A DNA stretch of 57,879 nucleotides, from the NCBI GenBank assembly GCA_015065215.1, contig SVQT01000007.1, forward strand, positions 1-57,879. The letters are read 5' to 3'. Both the position numbers and the translations under genes were made by a program. The notes under the pieces were generated by a model. It did not search any database. It worked only from the letters and a program-made list of their open reading frames with translations, and was not told where the DNA came from. Shown here in pieces: positions 34,006 to 43,486 of this stretch. This DNA comes from Oscillospiraceae bacterium. GTDB lineage: Bacteria > Bacillota > Clostridia > Oscillospirales > CAG-272. How positions within the stretch are numbered: position 1 is the first letter of the stretch; each line of letters begins with the position of its first letter.

Positions 34006-34847
34006 TTCTTTCAGGCGGCATGGCAAAGGGAGCCTATCAGATTGGCGCGCTGGAGGCCGTTGCCGAATATTTGAGGCCGGAAGAGGTCAAATATATCAGC
34101 TCCGCCTCGGTAGGGGTGGTCAACAGCTACGCTTTCGCTTGCGACAGGCTGGATGCGGCAAAAGAAATGTGGCTGTCGCTCAATGACCAAAAGAAAAAGC
34201 TGTTTATCACCTCGATCTATAAAAACAATGTTTTAAAAGAGACGATCAAGCATATTGGGACGGAGCCGCCCGCCTGCCGCCATTTCTATGCTCCTATCCT
34301 GCATTTGAAAAAGGGCGATTTGATCTATTGGGATATTGGCAAGGAGGAGGATCCGATCCGACGGGGCCGACTGCTGCGCGCGGCGATCTCCTTCCCGCCC
34401 TTTGCCGCCCCTGTGGAGCTGGATGGCAATAACTACTATGACGGCGCCATGGTAGATAACATACCGGTCAAGCCCTTGATGCGCCACTCGCTGGATTATG
34501 TGATCTGCATGTATTTCGATAAATATAACTACGCGTTTGAGTCGGATTATTTTGACAACAAGATCGTCAAGCTGAATTTTGATGACGCCACCACCCTTCT
34601 TTCCGAATCGCTTTGGATGACCAAAGACAGTATTTCGGATATGATGCAACGGGGCTACAAAAAGGCGAAGTCGGTATTGGATTTCGTTTTTCAAGGCGGC
34701 ACCGAGAATGTGGAAAAGGTGTATGAGCGTATTGAGATGATGAACGCTTTACAACCTGAGAAAAAAACGCGGCTGACCGGCGATGTGGTCATGAACAACT
34801 TTAATAAGCTGGCAAAGCGTTTTGCCAGAAGGACGATTATTAAATAA
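33987..34847 (+). CDS. Patatin-like phospholipase family protein
   Basis: The 286-residue protein shows the patatin oxyanion loop GGMAKGAYQIG near residue 9, the nucleophile elbow SSASVG near 43 (the usual first Gly of GxSxG is Ser) and the catalytic Asp in DGAMVDN near 152. The family hydrolyses acyl esters of lipids. It has no signal peptide, so it acts inside the cell. CGGAGG lies 10 bases before the start. An in-frame extension back to 33822 is low in similarity and overlaps the promoter. A possible leader peptide overlaps the start. The altered elbow makes activity likely but not certain. Confidence 0.85.
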   Translation: MPNIGLILSGGMAKGAYQIGALEAVAEYLRPEEVKYISSASVGVVNSYAFACDRLDAAKEMWLSLNDQKKKLFITSIYKNNVLKETIKHIGTEPPACRHFYAPILHLKKGDLIYWDIGKEEDPIRRGRLLRAAISFPPFAAPVELDGNNYYDGAMVDNIPVKPLMRHSLDYVICMYFDKYNYAFESDYFDNKIVKLNFDDATTLLSESLWMTKDSISDMMQRGYKKAKSVLDFVFQGGTENVEKVYERIEMMNALQPEKKTRLTGDVVMNNFNKLAKRFARRTIIK

Positions 34848-34953
34848 AAAGACACGATCTTGATATACTCCCTTTTGCGCGGCCTCGAAAGCTTTTCGCG
34901 TGTCGAGTGCTCGCTCTAAGGGGAGGATACACCTTGGATCGTGTCTTTTTTGT
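34846..34953. terminator. Long bidirectional terminator hairpin
   Basis: AAAAAGACACGATC and GATCGTGTCTTTTT form the base, with inner arms TATACTCCC and GGGGAGGATA plus a CTCGA/TCGAG core. The whole 105-base inverted structure lies between convergent genes and carries T runs on both strands. Confidence 0.75.
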
Positions 34954-34986
34954 AGTTTTAGCGCCAATAGTCATGGATGTGTGTGA

Positions 34987-35538
34987 TTATTCTTCGCTTG
35001 ACTCTCCAGTTGTTTCGGAGATGGCCGCCTCGGCAGAGAGAACAGGCGGCGTGTAGGGGGTGGAAAGAATCTCAGTCAGTCTCTCGTCAGGGCAGAGCAG
35101 AACCTCGCAATCCCCGTCACCATTGGTGATCGAAAGCACCAAGCCGCCCACGGGGCGAATATCCGGCGCGTAATTGTAACGGTGGATGCCTTTTGGGGAC
35201 TTGCGGTTTGCGTTGCTCAATGGCGTTGCCGCGGTGATTTCTTCCAGCCCCACGCGGCAGACCAATTGCATTCTCGCGCCACCGCGGTAAGCATAGACCT
35301 CAATATCGGTGTTGCCGTCTTCATAGGGGCAAAGACGGTAAAGGTAGCGGGTGATCAGATAACGCGCGGCGATTTGAAGCATCGGAACGATAGCAATTAG
35401 TCCCACGGCCTGTATGATGGTGCGAGCCGGCGCTTCGAAAAAGGCGGAGGTGACAAAAGATGCCGCTGCCAGAAGAAGCAGGCCGATGACCAGAAAAAGC
35501 GCAATATGATTTTTGCGTTGCGGGCGATATTCGTACAT
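34987..35538 (-). CDS. Hypothetical membrane protein
   Basis: The 183-residue protein has two hydrophobic segments in its first 70 residues (about 12-33 and 40-60) and a soluble beta-rich part of about 110 residues (LVCRVGLEEITAATPL, VLSITNGDGDCEVLLCPDERL), ending in an acidic tail rich in Glu and Ser. The family is not recognised. It is the last gene of a - strand run after the ribulokinase and another unknown gene, with gaps of 36 and 12 bases, so the three are probably cotranscribed. No signal peptide cleavage site is seen; the soluble part should face the cytoplasm. Confidence 0.65.
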   Translation of the reverse strand: MYEYRPQRKNHIALFLVIGLLLLAAASFVTSAFFEAPARTIIQAVGLIAIVPMLQIAARYLITRYLYRLCPYEDGNTDIEVYAYRGGARMQLVCRVGLEEITAATPLSNANRKSPKGIHRYNYAPDIRPVGGLVLSITNGDGDCEVLLCPDERLTEILSTPYTPPVLSAEAAISETTGESSEE

Positions 35539-35574
35539 AAAGTGTTCCTTTCAAAAAACAGAATGAGGGGTGTG

Positions 35575-36312
35575 TTAAGGGGTGTTATCCGAGAGAAAGC
35601 CTTCCAGTGCCTTGCGTTCTTTGCGGGAGAGCTTTACCCCAATATCAGGGGAGGCGCTGTTGTACAGAAGCAGGGTGCCGTATGCGGCCCGCTCGTATTG
35701 AATATCCTCACGGTAGTACACGTCGAGAAAAATTGCGGTAACCGCATCCGAAACCTCTATCTCGTCAAAAACGAAAAGGACGTAAGTGTAAAGGGCGGTG
35801 GTGTCCACCTGATAAGAGGTGGGATGCACACGCTCCTTTTGCAAAGTATCGCTCCCCTCCCCGTTATCCTCGGCATTTTCTGGGGTAAGATCGGTCACCG
35901 TGACCAGCGTCAGGTCAAATAAAGTGGGATCGCCGGGGGCTGGCCGATCGGCGAGCGCATAGTCCTCTTGCAAATGCCGCAGGGTGCTGTTGTTATAGCG
36001 AAAAACAATTTGCAGCTGCTTTGCCTGCGGGATAAACGTATAGCGGGAAATGCCGAAATAGCCGTAATTGCTTTCGGCTTTCGTTACAGAGGGCTGCTCT
36101 TGCGTATATAGCCGCAATGCCTCGCCGTGCTCCGCATAGGCGGCGGCAAGCTGGGGGGTAGGTTGCAATTGCTTCATTTCTTTTGGGGGGATGTTTGAGA
36201 TAAACACCCGCCAAATGATGGTGCAGATCACCGCAAAAATCAGTAAAGCGCCAAGGATCTTTAAGATCTGCCCTGTCAGCCACAGGGCATAGCGTTGTCT
36301 GGGTTTTGGCAT
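35575..36312 (-). CDS. Hypothetical protein with one membrane segment
   Basis: The 245-residue protein has a basic N-terminus, one hydrophobic segment (about residues 13-37) and a large mixed region predicted to lie outside the membrane. It contains aromatic-rich beta strands (YGYFGISRYTFIP, LQIVFRYNNSTL, TALYTYVLFVFDEIEV) and a basic patch, KLSRKERKALEGFL, near the end. No family was recognised. It follows the ribulokinase stop by 12 bases and precedes another membrane protein by 36, so it is part of one transcript. Nothing in it suggests a role in sugar metabolism. Confidence 0.65.
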   Translation of the reverse strand: MPKPRQRYALWLTGQILKILGALLIFAVICTIIWRVFISNIPPKEMKQLQPTPQLAAAYAEHGEALRLYTQEQPSVTKAESNYGYFGISRYTFIPQAKQLQIVFRYNNSTLRHLQEDYALADRPAPGDPTLFDLTLVTVTDLTPENAEDNGEGSDTLQKERVHPTSYQVDTTALYTYVLFVFDEIEVSDAVTAIFLDVYYREDIQYERAAYGTLLLYNSASPDIGVKLSRKERKALEGFLSDNTP

Positions 36313-36324
36313 TTTTAGCTCCTT

Positions 36325-37980
36325 TTATTTTTGCTGGGCGGCAAGATGGCGCAAGCGGCGCATCACATCGTTGCCACCCTTGCCAAAGTAGTCGTGCAAC
36401 AGCTTGTATTCAGCGTACAGTCGATCGTAAATGGCGGTATGTGCCGGAATGGGGCGGAAAACACGGTCTTTTTTGCTTGCCATTCGGTCAGAGGCGGCAA
36501 TCAGATCGCTATAGTATCCGCCAGCGACAGCGGCACCGATCGCGGCGGAGGCGGCAGGCGCCTGTGCCGTTTCGGTAATCGCGATTTCCTTGCCCAGCAC
36601 ATCGGCGTACAGCTGCATTGTGAAAGGATCCTTTCTCGCGATGCCGCCAGAGGCAATGATTTGCTTGACAGGCACGCCACAGTTCTCATAGGCATCTACG
36701 ATATTGCGCCAGCCAAAGGCAGTGGCCTCGATCAAGGCACGCATCAGATCCTCGGGGGCGGTGGTTAGCGTCATCCCCACAAAAAGGCCGGAAAGGTCGG
36801 AATTTACCAGCGTACTGCGGTTGCCGTTGAACCAGTTCAGGGCGATGACGCCGCTTTCCCCCGGCTTTTTTTGCGCCGCTTTTTCAATCAGTAGCTTGAT
36901 CATGGGGATCCCGCGCGTTTCGGCTTCCTTTTGATAGGCGGCGGAGGTCAGCTTTTCGGCGGCAAAGGCGAAGTGATCGCCAAGGCAGCAGAGCCCTGAC
37001 TCAAAGCCATACAAGCCGGGGAGCACGCCGTCAGCAACCGTGCCGCAGGTGCCGGGAACGACCTTGCCCTCACTGCCTACCAGGAAAAAGCAACCGGAAG
37101 TGCCAAGCACGCCGAACATATCGCCCTCTTTTTTGACGCCAAGCGCCAGGGCGGCGATGTGGGCATCCGGCGCGGAAGCGCCCACCGCGATGCCGGCGCA
37201 AAGACCGATGCGCTTTGCCATTTCGGCGGTTAGTTCGCCCACCTTGTCACCCAGCATACAGTCCGGCTCGGTCAGCTTATCCGCTACCACGTTGGCAAGA
37301 CGGGGGTCAACAGCGGCGAAATAGGCCCTGGAGGGGTAGCCGACCCCCTTCACATAAAGGCTCTTGTAGGCGGCATATTGATAGCCGCGATGCTGCTCGC
37401 CGCAAAGCATCCAGGTCACCCAGTCACCCGCTTCTATAAAATAGCGAGCCGCTTCATAGACCGCGGGGGCTTCGGCAAGGACCTGATAGATTTTGGGAAA
37501 CATCCATTCGCTGGAAATAACGCCACCCACTTGATCCAGGAATTTCTCGCCCCGTTGGCGGGCTATTTCATTCATGCGGTTGGCGTATTTTTGGGCCGCG
37601 TGATGCTTCCAGAGCAGGGTATAGGCAAGGGGCTCTTGGGAAAAGGTGGGATCAAAGCAAAGAGGGGTACCGTCGGCATCCACAGGCAAAAGGGTACAGC
37701 AGGTAAAGTCCAGCGCGATGGCCACCACCTCGGCGGGGGAAACGCCACTGTCGGCAAGAAGCTGCGGGATCGTTTTTTCCAGAACCAAAAGATAGTCGGC
37801 AGGATCTTGCAGGGCAAAATCCGGGGGGAGCGGCGCGCCGGTGGCGGCAAGGTGGGTGTCCATTACCGCGTGGGGATAATCCAGGGTGGCGGACGCCACC
37901 TCCTGGCCGTTTTCCACATCGGTGAGCACCGCGCGGCCGGACAGAGAACCGAAATCAATACCAATGGTGTATTTTGCCAT
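36325..37980 (-). CDS. araB: Ribulokinase
   Basis: The 551-residue FGGY kinase has the N-terminal phosphate-binding loop IGIDFGSLSGRAV, the family substrate region ALDFTCCTLLPVD, and GVLGTSGCFFL near 295. The second nucleotide motif ASGGIARKDPFTMQLYADVLG lies near 440. The length and FTCCTLLP fit ribulokinase of the AraB type rather than xylulokinase (about 500 residues) or glycerol kinase. It phosphorylates L- or D-ribulose for entry into the pentose phosphate pathway. No araA or araD gene is in the window, so the source of ribulose is not visible. It has its own promoter and heads a three-gene transcript. Confidence 0.87.
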   Translation of the reverse strand: MAKYTIGIDFGSLSGRAVLTDVENGQEVASATLDYPHAVMDTHLAATGAPLPPDFALQDPADYLLVLEKTIPQLLADSGVSPAEVVAIALDFTCCTLLPVDADGTPLCFDPTFSQEPLAYTLLWKHHAAQKYANRMNEIARQRGEKFLDQVGGVISSEWMFPKIYQVLAEAPAVYEAARYFIEAGDWVTWMLCGEQHRGYQYAAYKSLYVKGVGYPSRAYFAAVDPRLANVVADKLTEPDCMLGDKVGELTAEMAKRIGLCAGIAVGASAPDAHIAALALGVKKEGDMFGVLGTSGCFFLVGSEGKVVPGTCGTVADGVLPGLYGFESGLCCLGDHFAFAAEKLTSAAYQKEAETRGIPMIKLLIEKAAQKKPGESGVIALNWFNGNRSTLVNSDLSGLFVGMTLTTAPEDLMRALIEATAFGWRNIVDAYENCGVPVKQIIASGGIARKDPFTMQLYADVLGKEIAITETAQAPAASAAIGAAVAGGYYSDLIAASDRMASKKDRVFRPIPAHTAIYDRLYAEYKLLHDYFGKGGNDVMRRLRHLAAQQK

Positions 37981-38027
37981 TTGAAACCTCTTTTCTTTCG
38001 TTAAAAGTGAAAAGGATATATAACACT

Positions 38028-38056
38028 ATTGTATATCAAAACACCAAAAAAGTCAA
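38028..38056 (-). promoter_or_regulatory. Promoter of the araB operon
   Basis: On the - strand TTGACT (38056-38051), a 17-base spacer and TACAAT (38033-38028). Confidence 0.65.
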
Positions 38057-38222
38057 ATGAAATCTTTTTGAAAAGGGATGCCTTTTGGCGCTCCATGCGA
38101 TCTGCCAGCATTTACCTGTGCCGTTTTTGGCTTTTTTATGCTAAAATGGATAGGCAAAGTGATGGCTTTGGCAAAAAAACGTGCTTTGGCAGCTTTGCGA
38201 AAATCTATTCGGGAGGTGTTTT

Positions 38223-39596
38223 ATGAAGCACACCAAAATTTTTCGGTGGATCGGCATGATCAGTGCCTTTCTCATATTTGCGACAGCCGCTTTGCCCACA
38301 GCGGCGCTGACACCCGCTTATCCGATCACCGGAACCTACCTTTCCTCTACATACTACGATAATCTTCTGCATCTGCCAAGAAGCGGCGATAAGGCATTTG
38401 ACGCAGTGGCGGTCGCGCTCTCGCAGTTGGATTATCACGAGGGGAACGGCGCCGCCGATTTTGACGGCGAAAATACGGGCGGCTATCGGAATTATACCGA
38501 ATATAACCATGCCCTGGGGCAAATCGGCGGCACCTACGGCTATGCCTGGTGCGCCGCTTTCGTTTCTTGGTGTCTGGAAGAAGCGGATGCCGAAAATAGC
38601 GCGGGTGGCCTTTATGCCAGTTGTACGCTGTGGGTGGAGGCATTGCGTGAATTAGGACAATACAGCACCCGCGCCTCGGGATATACCCCTACCACCGGGG
38701 ACCTGATCTTCTTCCGTTCGGCTGGGGTTTCCCGCGCCTCTGACCATGTGGGACTGGTTCGCTATGTGAAGGGTGGCAGAGTTTATACCGTAGAGGGGAA
38801 TTCCTCGGATCGGGTGTCTTTGCGAAATTACGCGCTGACTGATACCTATATTGTGGGCTATGGCAGGCCTCGCTACAATTCCGCCTATCGGCTCCCTCAT
38901 ACGGCGTTGGAATGCGAGGATTTAGTTACCGGATGGTATACTGTCACCAATAGCTTTGTCAACGTGCGGGCGGGGGCAAGCAGCAGTGCCACCAAGCTGG
39001 GCAGTTTGAAGAAAGGAGATATGGTGCGAATCGTTGGAATTCAAAACGGCTGGGGCGGCTTTTATTACAAAGACAAGCCTGCCTACCTTTCGCTGGATTA
39101 CGTGGATTTTACCGCTCCGCTTTCGTATCAGATACGCTATGACGCGGCGGGGGGGAGCGGATCCCCCGCATCCCATTCGCATTTCAGCATGGAAGAAGCC
39201 TTTGTTAGCGAAAGCTTGCCCACAAGAGAGGGATATGCTTTTCTTGGGTGGAAGGGGAGTGGCGACCGGATTTATCAACCGGGGGAACAGCTCCCCGCAG
39301 GGGATCAGAGCCTGACCGCTGTTTGGGAGGCCATTCCGGTGGCCGAGCCCCCCGCCGGGGCACCGCCCAGCGCGCAAGCCCCCACCGATTCGGATGTATT
39401 GATCCCCGGGGAAGGAGCCGAGTTTTTGTTACCCGTTCCGGGGGATAAAGGTGAAAACGCCATGGCAAAAGCACCTATAGCAGAAAGCACACGCTCCTAT
39501 CGCTCCGCGCAAATTGCCGCCGGCGTGACAGTGGGATTTGTCACCGTTGCCGCTATCGGATATGGGATCTGGCGCAAATGGCGTGAGGAGACATAA
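38223..39596 (+). CDS. CHAP-type cell wall hydrolase with SH3 and Listeria-Bacteroides repeat, membrane-anchored
   Basis: The 457-residue surface protein has a signal peptide (about residues 1-29, ending in PTAALT). A CHAP/NlpC-like domain has the cysteine in YAWCAAFVSWCLEE and the histidine in ASDHVGLVRY. A bacterial SH3 domain follows (GWYTVTNSFVNVRAGASSSA), then an InlB-type B repeat (YQIRYDAAGGSG to GYAFLGWKGSGD). After a proline-rich linker comes a C-terminal membrane segment (about 430-450) and a basic tail. It should cleave peptidoglycan peptides or amides while fixed to the membrane. Start: ATG at 38223 after GGGAGG. A TGCTAAAAT extended -10 lies about 80 bases upstream. Confidence 0.88.
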   Translation: MKHTKIFRWIGMISAFLIFATAALPTAALTPAYPITGTYLSSTYYDNLLHLPRSGDKAFDAVAVALSQLDYHEGNGAADFDGENTGGYRNYTEYNHALGQIGGTYGYAWCAAFVSWCLEEADAENSAGGLYASCTLWVEALRELGQYSTRASGYTPTTGDLIFFRSAGVSRASDHVGLVRYVKGGRVYTVEGNSSDRVSLRNYALTDTYIVGYGRPRYNSAYRLPHTALECEDLVTGWYTVTNSFVNVRAGASSSATKLGSLKKGDMVRIVGIQNGWGGFYYKDKPAYLSLDYVDFTAPLSYQIRYDAAGGSGSPASHSHFSMEEAFVSESLPTREGYAFLGWKGSGDRIYQPGEQLPAGDQSLTAVWEAIPVAEPPAGAPPSAQAPTDSDVLIPGEGAEFLLPVPGDKGENAMAKAPIAESTRSYRSAQIAAGVTVGFVTVAAIGYGIWRKWREET

Positions 39597-39625
39597 TCCT
39601 TCCCTCTATATCTTTTTTATGGAAA

Positions 39626-39668
39626 ACACCCGTTTGCGGCATTGCCGCAAACGGGTGCGATTTTTTTG
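39626..39668. terminator. Bidirectional terminator between convergent genes
   Basis: CACCCGTTTGCGGC pairs with GCCGCAAACGGGTG, with T runs on each strand. Confidence 0.9.
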
Positions 39669-39670
39669 CT

Positions 39671-41635
39671 TTACTCCAACTCAAAAGCGCCGGTGTAAAG
39701 GCGGTAATAGGTGCCTTTTTGGGCGATCAACGTATCGTGGTTGCCACGCTCGATGATTCGACCGTGGTCAAGGACCATGATCATATCCGAGTTCATAACG
39801 GTAGATAGGCGGTGGGCGATGACAAATACCGTTCTGCCCTCCATCAATTTATCCATACCGCGCTGTACGATAGCCTCGGTGCGGGTGTCAATAGAGGAGG
39901 TTGCCTCATCCAGGATCATGACGGGGGGATCGGCAACGGCAGCTCTGGCAATGGCCAGCAATTGCCGCTGTCCTTGCGAGAGGTTGGCACCGTTGTTTTG
40001 CAGCTCGGTGGCGTAGCCGCCGGGCAGACGGGTGATAAAGTCATCGGCGCCCGCCAGCTTGGCGGCCGCAATGCATTCCTCGTCTGTGGCTTCCAGTCTG
40101 CCGTAGCGGATGTTATCCATTACGGTGCCGGTAAAGAGGTTGGTATCCTGCAATACAATGCCAAGTGACTGGCGCAGATCAGACTTTTTGATCTTATTGA
40201 TGTTGATGCCGTCATAGCGGATTTTACCGTCGGCGATGTCATAGAAGCGGTTGATCAGATTGGTAATGGTGGTTTTTCCCGCACCGGTGGCACCGACAAA
40301 GGCGACCTTTTGACCCGGCTCAGCAAAGACTGTCACATCATGGAGGACGGTTTTCCCCTCGGTATAGGCAAAGTCCACCTCGACAAGGCGCACATCGCCG
40401 CGAAGCGGTGTGTAGGTTACGGTGCCGTCTGCCTGATGGGGGTGGCGCCATGCCCATTTGCCGGTACGCTCGGCGCTTTCGCTTATCTTGCCGGTTTCGT
40501 CTACCTTGGCGTTGACCAGTGTTACATAGCCGTCATCGGTTTCGGGGGCCTCGTCCATCATCTCAAACAGACGGGAGCCGCCAGCCATACCCATGACCAC
40601 GGCGTTGATCTGCTGAGAGGCTTGATTGACGTTTCCGGTGAACTGCTTGGCCATATTAAGGAAGGGAACCACAATGTCAATGGTCAGCAGGGCAAAGCCG
40701 CCAATGCTGACATTGCGGACATTGGAAAGCAGCATCAGACCGCCGGATACCGCCATAATCACATAAAGAATGTTGCCGATATTGCCGATAATAGGGCCAA
40801 GCGTGTTGGCGTAGGAGTGAGCTTTGGCACTATCCTCAAAGAGCTGATGATTGATCTTTTCAAAATCCTCGATCGACTGCTCCTCGTGGTTAAAGACCTT
40901 GATGACTTTCTGACCGTTCATCATTTCCTGTACAAAGCCCTCGGTCCTGCCCATGGCTTTTTGCTGGCGCATGAAGTATTTGGCGGAGCCGCCGCCAACC
41001 TTGCGGGCAACAAGCACCATAGCCACCACACCGACAAGCAGGATCAGGGTCATCCAAAGGCTGTAGTAGAGCATCACGAAAAGGACGGACAGCAGGATGA
41101 TTACGCATTGCAGCAGAGACGGGAGCGCTTGCGAGACCAGCTCGCGCAGAGCGTCAATGTCGTTGGTGTAATGCGACATAATATCGCCATGCTTGTGGGT
41201 GTCAAAATACCGGATGGGCAGATTTTGCATTTTGTCGAACATGGTGCGGCGGAGCTTGCAAAGAAAGCCCTGGGTGATCACCGCCATCAGCTGGGTTTGC
41301 AGAATGATGGCGATCAGTGAGACGAAATAGAAGGAAGCCAGGATCAATACTTTGGGGATGATCTCGCCCATGGCGTTTTGCAGGATCACGGGATCCAGTG
41401 CCTGGCCGGGGTGAAAGCTCTTCCAGGCCTCGGCCAGATGATGCCACTCGGTAATATCGGCGATGACCTTTTGCATAAAGACAGGGGGGAGCGCCGCGGT
41501 GACGGAGGATACGACGATACAAACGATAGTGATGGGGACAAGCGCCGGATAATAGCGGAATAGCATCTTTAGCACACGTCCGAGTGTTTTCGGGTTTGCT
41601 CTGGGCCTTTTGGTGATTTGCGGATTTTTACGCAT
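39671..41635 (-). CDS. ABC exporter half-transporter with consensus ATP site
   Basis: The 654-residue protein is a type IV exporter half-transporter with six membrane helices in the first 330 residues, an extra insertion near residue 390 (GKWAWRHPHQADGT) and a C-terminal ATPase. It shows Walker A GATGAGKTT, signature LSQGQRQ and Walker B VMILDEATSSID with the catalytic Glu. It pairs with the neighbouring subunit encoded just upstream; the genes overlap by 8 bases. Start: ATG at 41635 after GGGAGGTGAGG. A start at 41674 would overlap more and has no site. It may export drugs, peptides or lipids. Confidence 0.9.
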   Translation of the reverse strand: MRKNPQITKRPRANPKTLGRVLKMLFRYYPALVPITIVCIVVSSVTAALPPVFMQKVIADITEWHHLAEAWKSFHPGQALDPVILQNAMGEIIPKVLILASFYFVSLIAIILQTQLMAVITQGFLCKLRRTMFDKMQNLPIRYFDTHKHGDIMSHYTNDIDALRELVSQALPSLLQCVIILLSVLFVMLYYSLWMTLILLVGVVAMVLVARKVGGGSAKYFMRQQKAMGRTEGFVQEMMNGQKVIKVFNHEEQSIEDFEKINHQLFEDSAKAHSYANTLGPIIGNIGNILYVIMAVSGGLMLLSNVRNVSIGGFALLTIDIVVPFLNMAKQFTGNVNQASQQINAVVMGMAGGSRLFEMMDEAPETDDGYVTLVNAKVDETGKISESAERTGKWAWRHPHQADGTVTYTPLRGDVRLVEVDFAYTEGKTVLHDVTVFAEPGQKVAFVGATGAGKTTITNLINRFYDIADGKIRYDGININKIKKSDLRQSLGIVLQDTNLFTGTVMDNIRYGRLEATDEECIAAAKLAGADDFITRLPGGYATELQNNGANLSQGQRQLLAIARAAVADPPVMILDEATSSIDTRTEAIVQRGMDKLMEGRTVFVIAHRLSTVMNSDMIMVLDHGRIIERGNHDTLIAQKGTYYRLYTGAFELE

Positions 41636-43448
41636 TGTCCTCACCTCCCTTGGTTTGCTGGGCATAGATCTCACGGTAGATCTGGCAGGAGGAAAGGAGC
41701 TCCTCGTGGCGCCCCGCGGCAGCCACAGCGCCGTTTTCCATCACCAAAATCAGGTCGGCATCCTCTACTGACGCCACACGCTGGGCGATGATGATCTTGG
41801 TGGTTTCGGGGATGTAGGTGCGGAAGCCGGCGCGGATCAACGCGTCGGTTTTGGTATCTACCGCGCTGGTCGAATCGTCAAGAATCAAGATTTTGGGCCG
41901 CTTGAGAAGGGCTCTGGCAATGCACAGGCGTTGCTTTTGACCGCCTGACACATTGGTACCGCCCTGCTCGATATAGGTGTCGTATTTTTCAGGGAAGGCT
42001 TGTACAAACTCGTCGGCTTGCGCCAATTTACAGGCCTCGGCGAGCTCCTCGTCAGTGGCGTTCGGATTGCCCCAGCGCAAATTTTCCTTGATGGTGCCCG
42101 AGAAGAGCAGATTTTTTTGCAAAACCATGGCTACCGCGTCGCGCAGTGCTACCAGGTCATACTCCCGCACGTCAATGCCGCCTACACGAACGGTGCCCTC
42201 TGTGGCGTCATAAAGACGGGGTATCAATTGCACCAACGAGGTTTTGCCCGAGCCGGTGCCGCCGATGATGCCTACTGTCATGCCCGATTTGATGTGTAAA
42301 TTCACATTCGAGAGGGCGTTACGCTTGGCTTTGGCGGAATATTTGAAGTTGACAGCATCGAAGTCGATAGAGCCGTCTTCTACCACCGTTATGGGGCTTT
42401 CGGGATTTTGCAAGGAGGGCTTTTCGCAAAGAACCTCGTCAATACGCTTCATCGATTCAGCAGACATGGTCAAAATGACATAGATCATCGACAGCATCAT
42501 CAACGACATCAGAACCTGCATGCCGTAGGTCAACATGGCGGAAAGCTGACCGACCGCTACGCCGGAAGCGCCCTCGATCGCCATTTTGGAGCCGACCAGC
42601 AGAACAAATACCATGTTAAAGTAAAGGCAGATCTGCATGATGGGGCGGTTCCAGGCGACAATCCGCTCGGCCTTGGTAAAATCGCCGCGGATATTCTCAG
42701 CGGCTACGCCGAATTTTTCTTTTTCATGCTCCTCGCGAGAGAAGCCTTTGACCACGCGCATGCCCCGTACATTTTCCTCGATCGATTCATTGAGGCGGTC
42801 GTATTTGCGGAAAACGCTGCGGAAGGCGGGCAATGCTTTTCTGCCGATCAGCCAAAGGCCGCACCCCAGCACCGGAATAATGATCACAAAGGTGAGCCCC
42901 AGCTTGCCGCCCATTACAAAGGCCATTATCACCGAGAAGATCAGCATCAGCGGTGAGCGAATGGCGGTGCGGATGATCATCATATAGGACATCTGTACAT
43001 TTTGTACGTCGGTGGTCATACGGGTAACAAGAGAGGTAGAGGAGAACTTGTCAACGTTTTCAAAGGAGAAATCGTTGATACGGTCGTAGAGATCATGCCG
43101 CAGATTTTTGGCAAAGCCGGCGGATGCTTTCGCGCAACAACGCGCGGCAATGGCGCCGCAGGCAAGAGAGGCGAAAGCCATAACGATCAGCAGAAGGCCG
43201 GAAAGGAGCACGTTTTGAATCTCTTCATAGGAAAAGGCGACCTTTAGTGCCGCGCCAAAGCCATCGGCGCTTTGGAGCTTGTTGCCGATTTCCTGTTGCA
43301 ATCTTGCCCCTTCCTGGATTCGGTTGACCAAGTTTGCGGTGATAAAGGGGATCAGCGTTTCGATGATGGATTCGCCGATGATAAAGATCAGCGTGAGGAT
43401 GGTGGGTTTTTTGTATTCTCTCACGCAACCAAGCAGTCGTTTCAGCAT
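41628..43448 (-). CDS. ABC exporter half-transporter with degenerate catalytic site
   Basis: The 606-residue half-transporter has six membrane segments followed by an ATPase with Walker A GGTGSGKTS and signature NVSGGQKQR. Its Walker B reads ILILDDSTSAVD, so the catalytic Glu is Asp. One degenerate and one consensus ATP site is typical of heterodimeric exporters such as TM287/288 or BmrCD, with the partner encoded directly downstream. GGAAGG lies 7 bases before the ATG. Upstream is a promoter overlapped by a MarR-like inverted repeat, but no MarR gene is in the window. The substrate is unknown. Confidence 0.9.
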   Translation of the reverse strand: MLKRLLGCVREYKKPTILTLIFIIGESIIETLIPFITANLVNRIQEGARLQQEIGNKLQSADGFGAALKVAFSYEEIQNVLLSGLLLIVMAFASLACGAIAARCCAKASAGFAKNLRHDLYDRINDFSFENVDKFSSTSLVTRMTTDVQNVQMSYMMIIRTAIRSPLMLIFSVIMAFVMGGKLGLTFVIIIPVLGCGLWLIGRKALPAFRSVFRKYDRLNESIEENVRGMRVVKGFSREEHEKEKFGVAAENIRGDFTKAERIVAWNRPIMQICLYFNMVFVLLVGSKMAIEGASGVAVGQLSAMLTYGMQVLMSLMMLSMIYVILTMSAESMKRIDEVLCEKPSLQNPESPITVVEDGSIDFDAVNFKYSAKAKRNALSNVNLHIKSGMTVGIIGGTGSGKTSLVQLIPRLYDATEGTVRVGGIDVREYDLVALRDAVAMVLQKNLLFSGTIKENLRWGNPNATDEELAEACKLAQADEFVQAFPEKYDTYIEQGGTNVSGGQKQRLCIARALLKRPKILILDDSTSAVDTKTDALIRAGFRTYIPETTKIIIAQRVASVEDADLILVMENGAVAAAGRHEELLSSCQIYREIYAQQTKGGEDNA

Positions 43449-43486
43449 AAGACCTTCCTTTCTATGGGCAAGTATTTGCCCAATTA

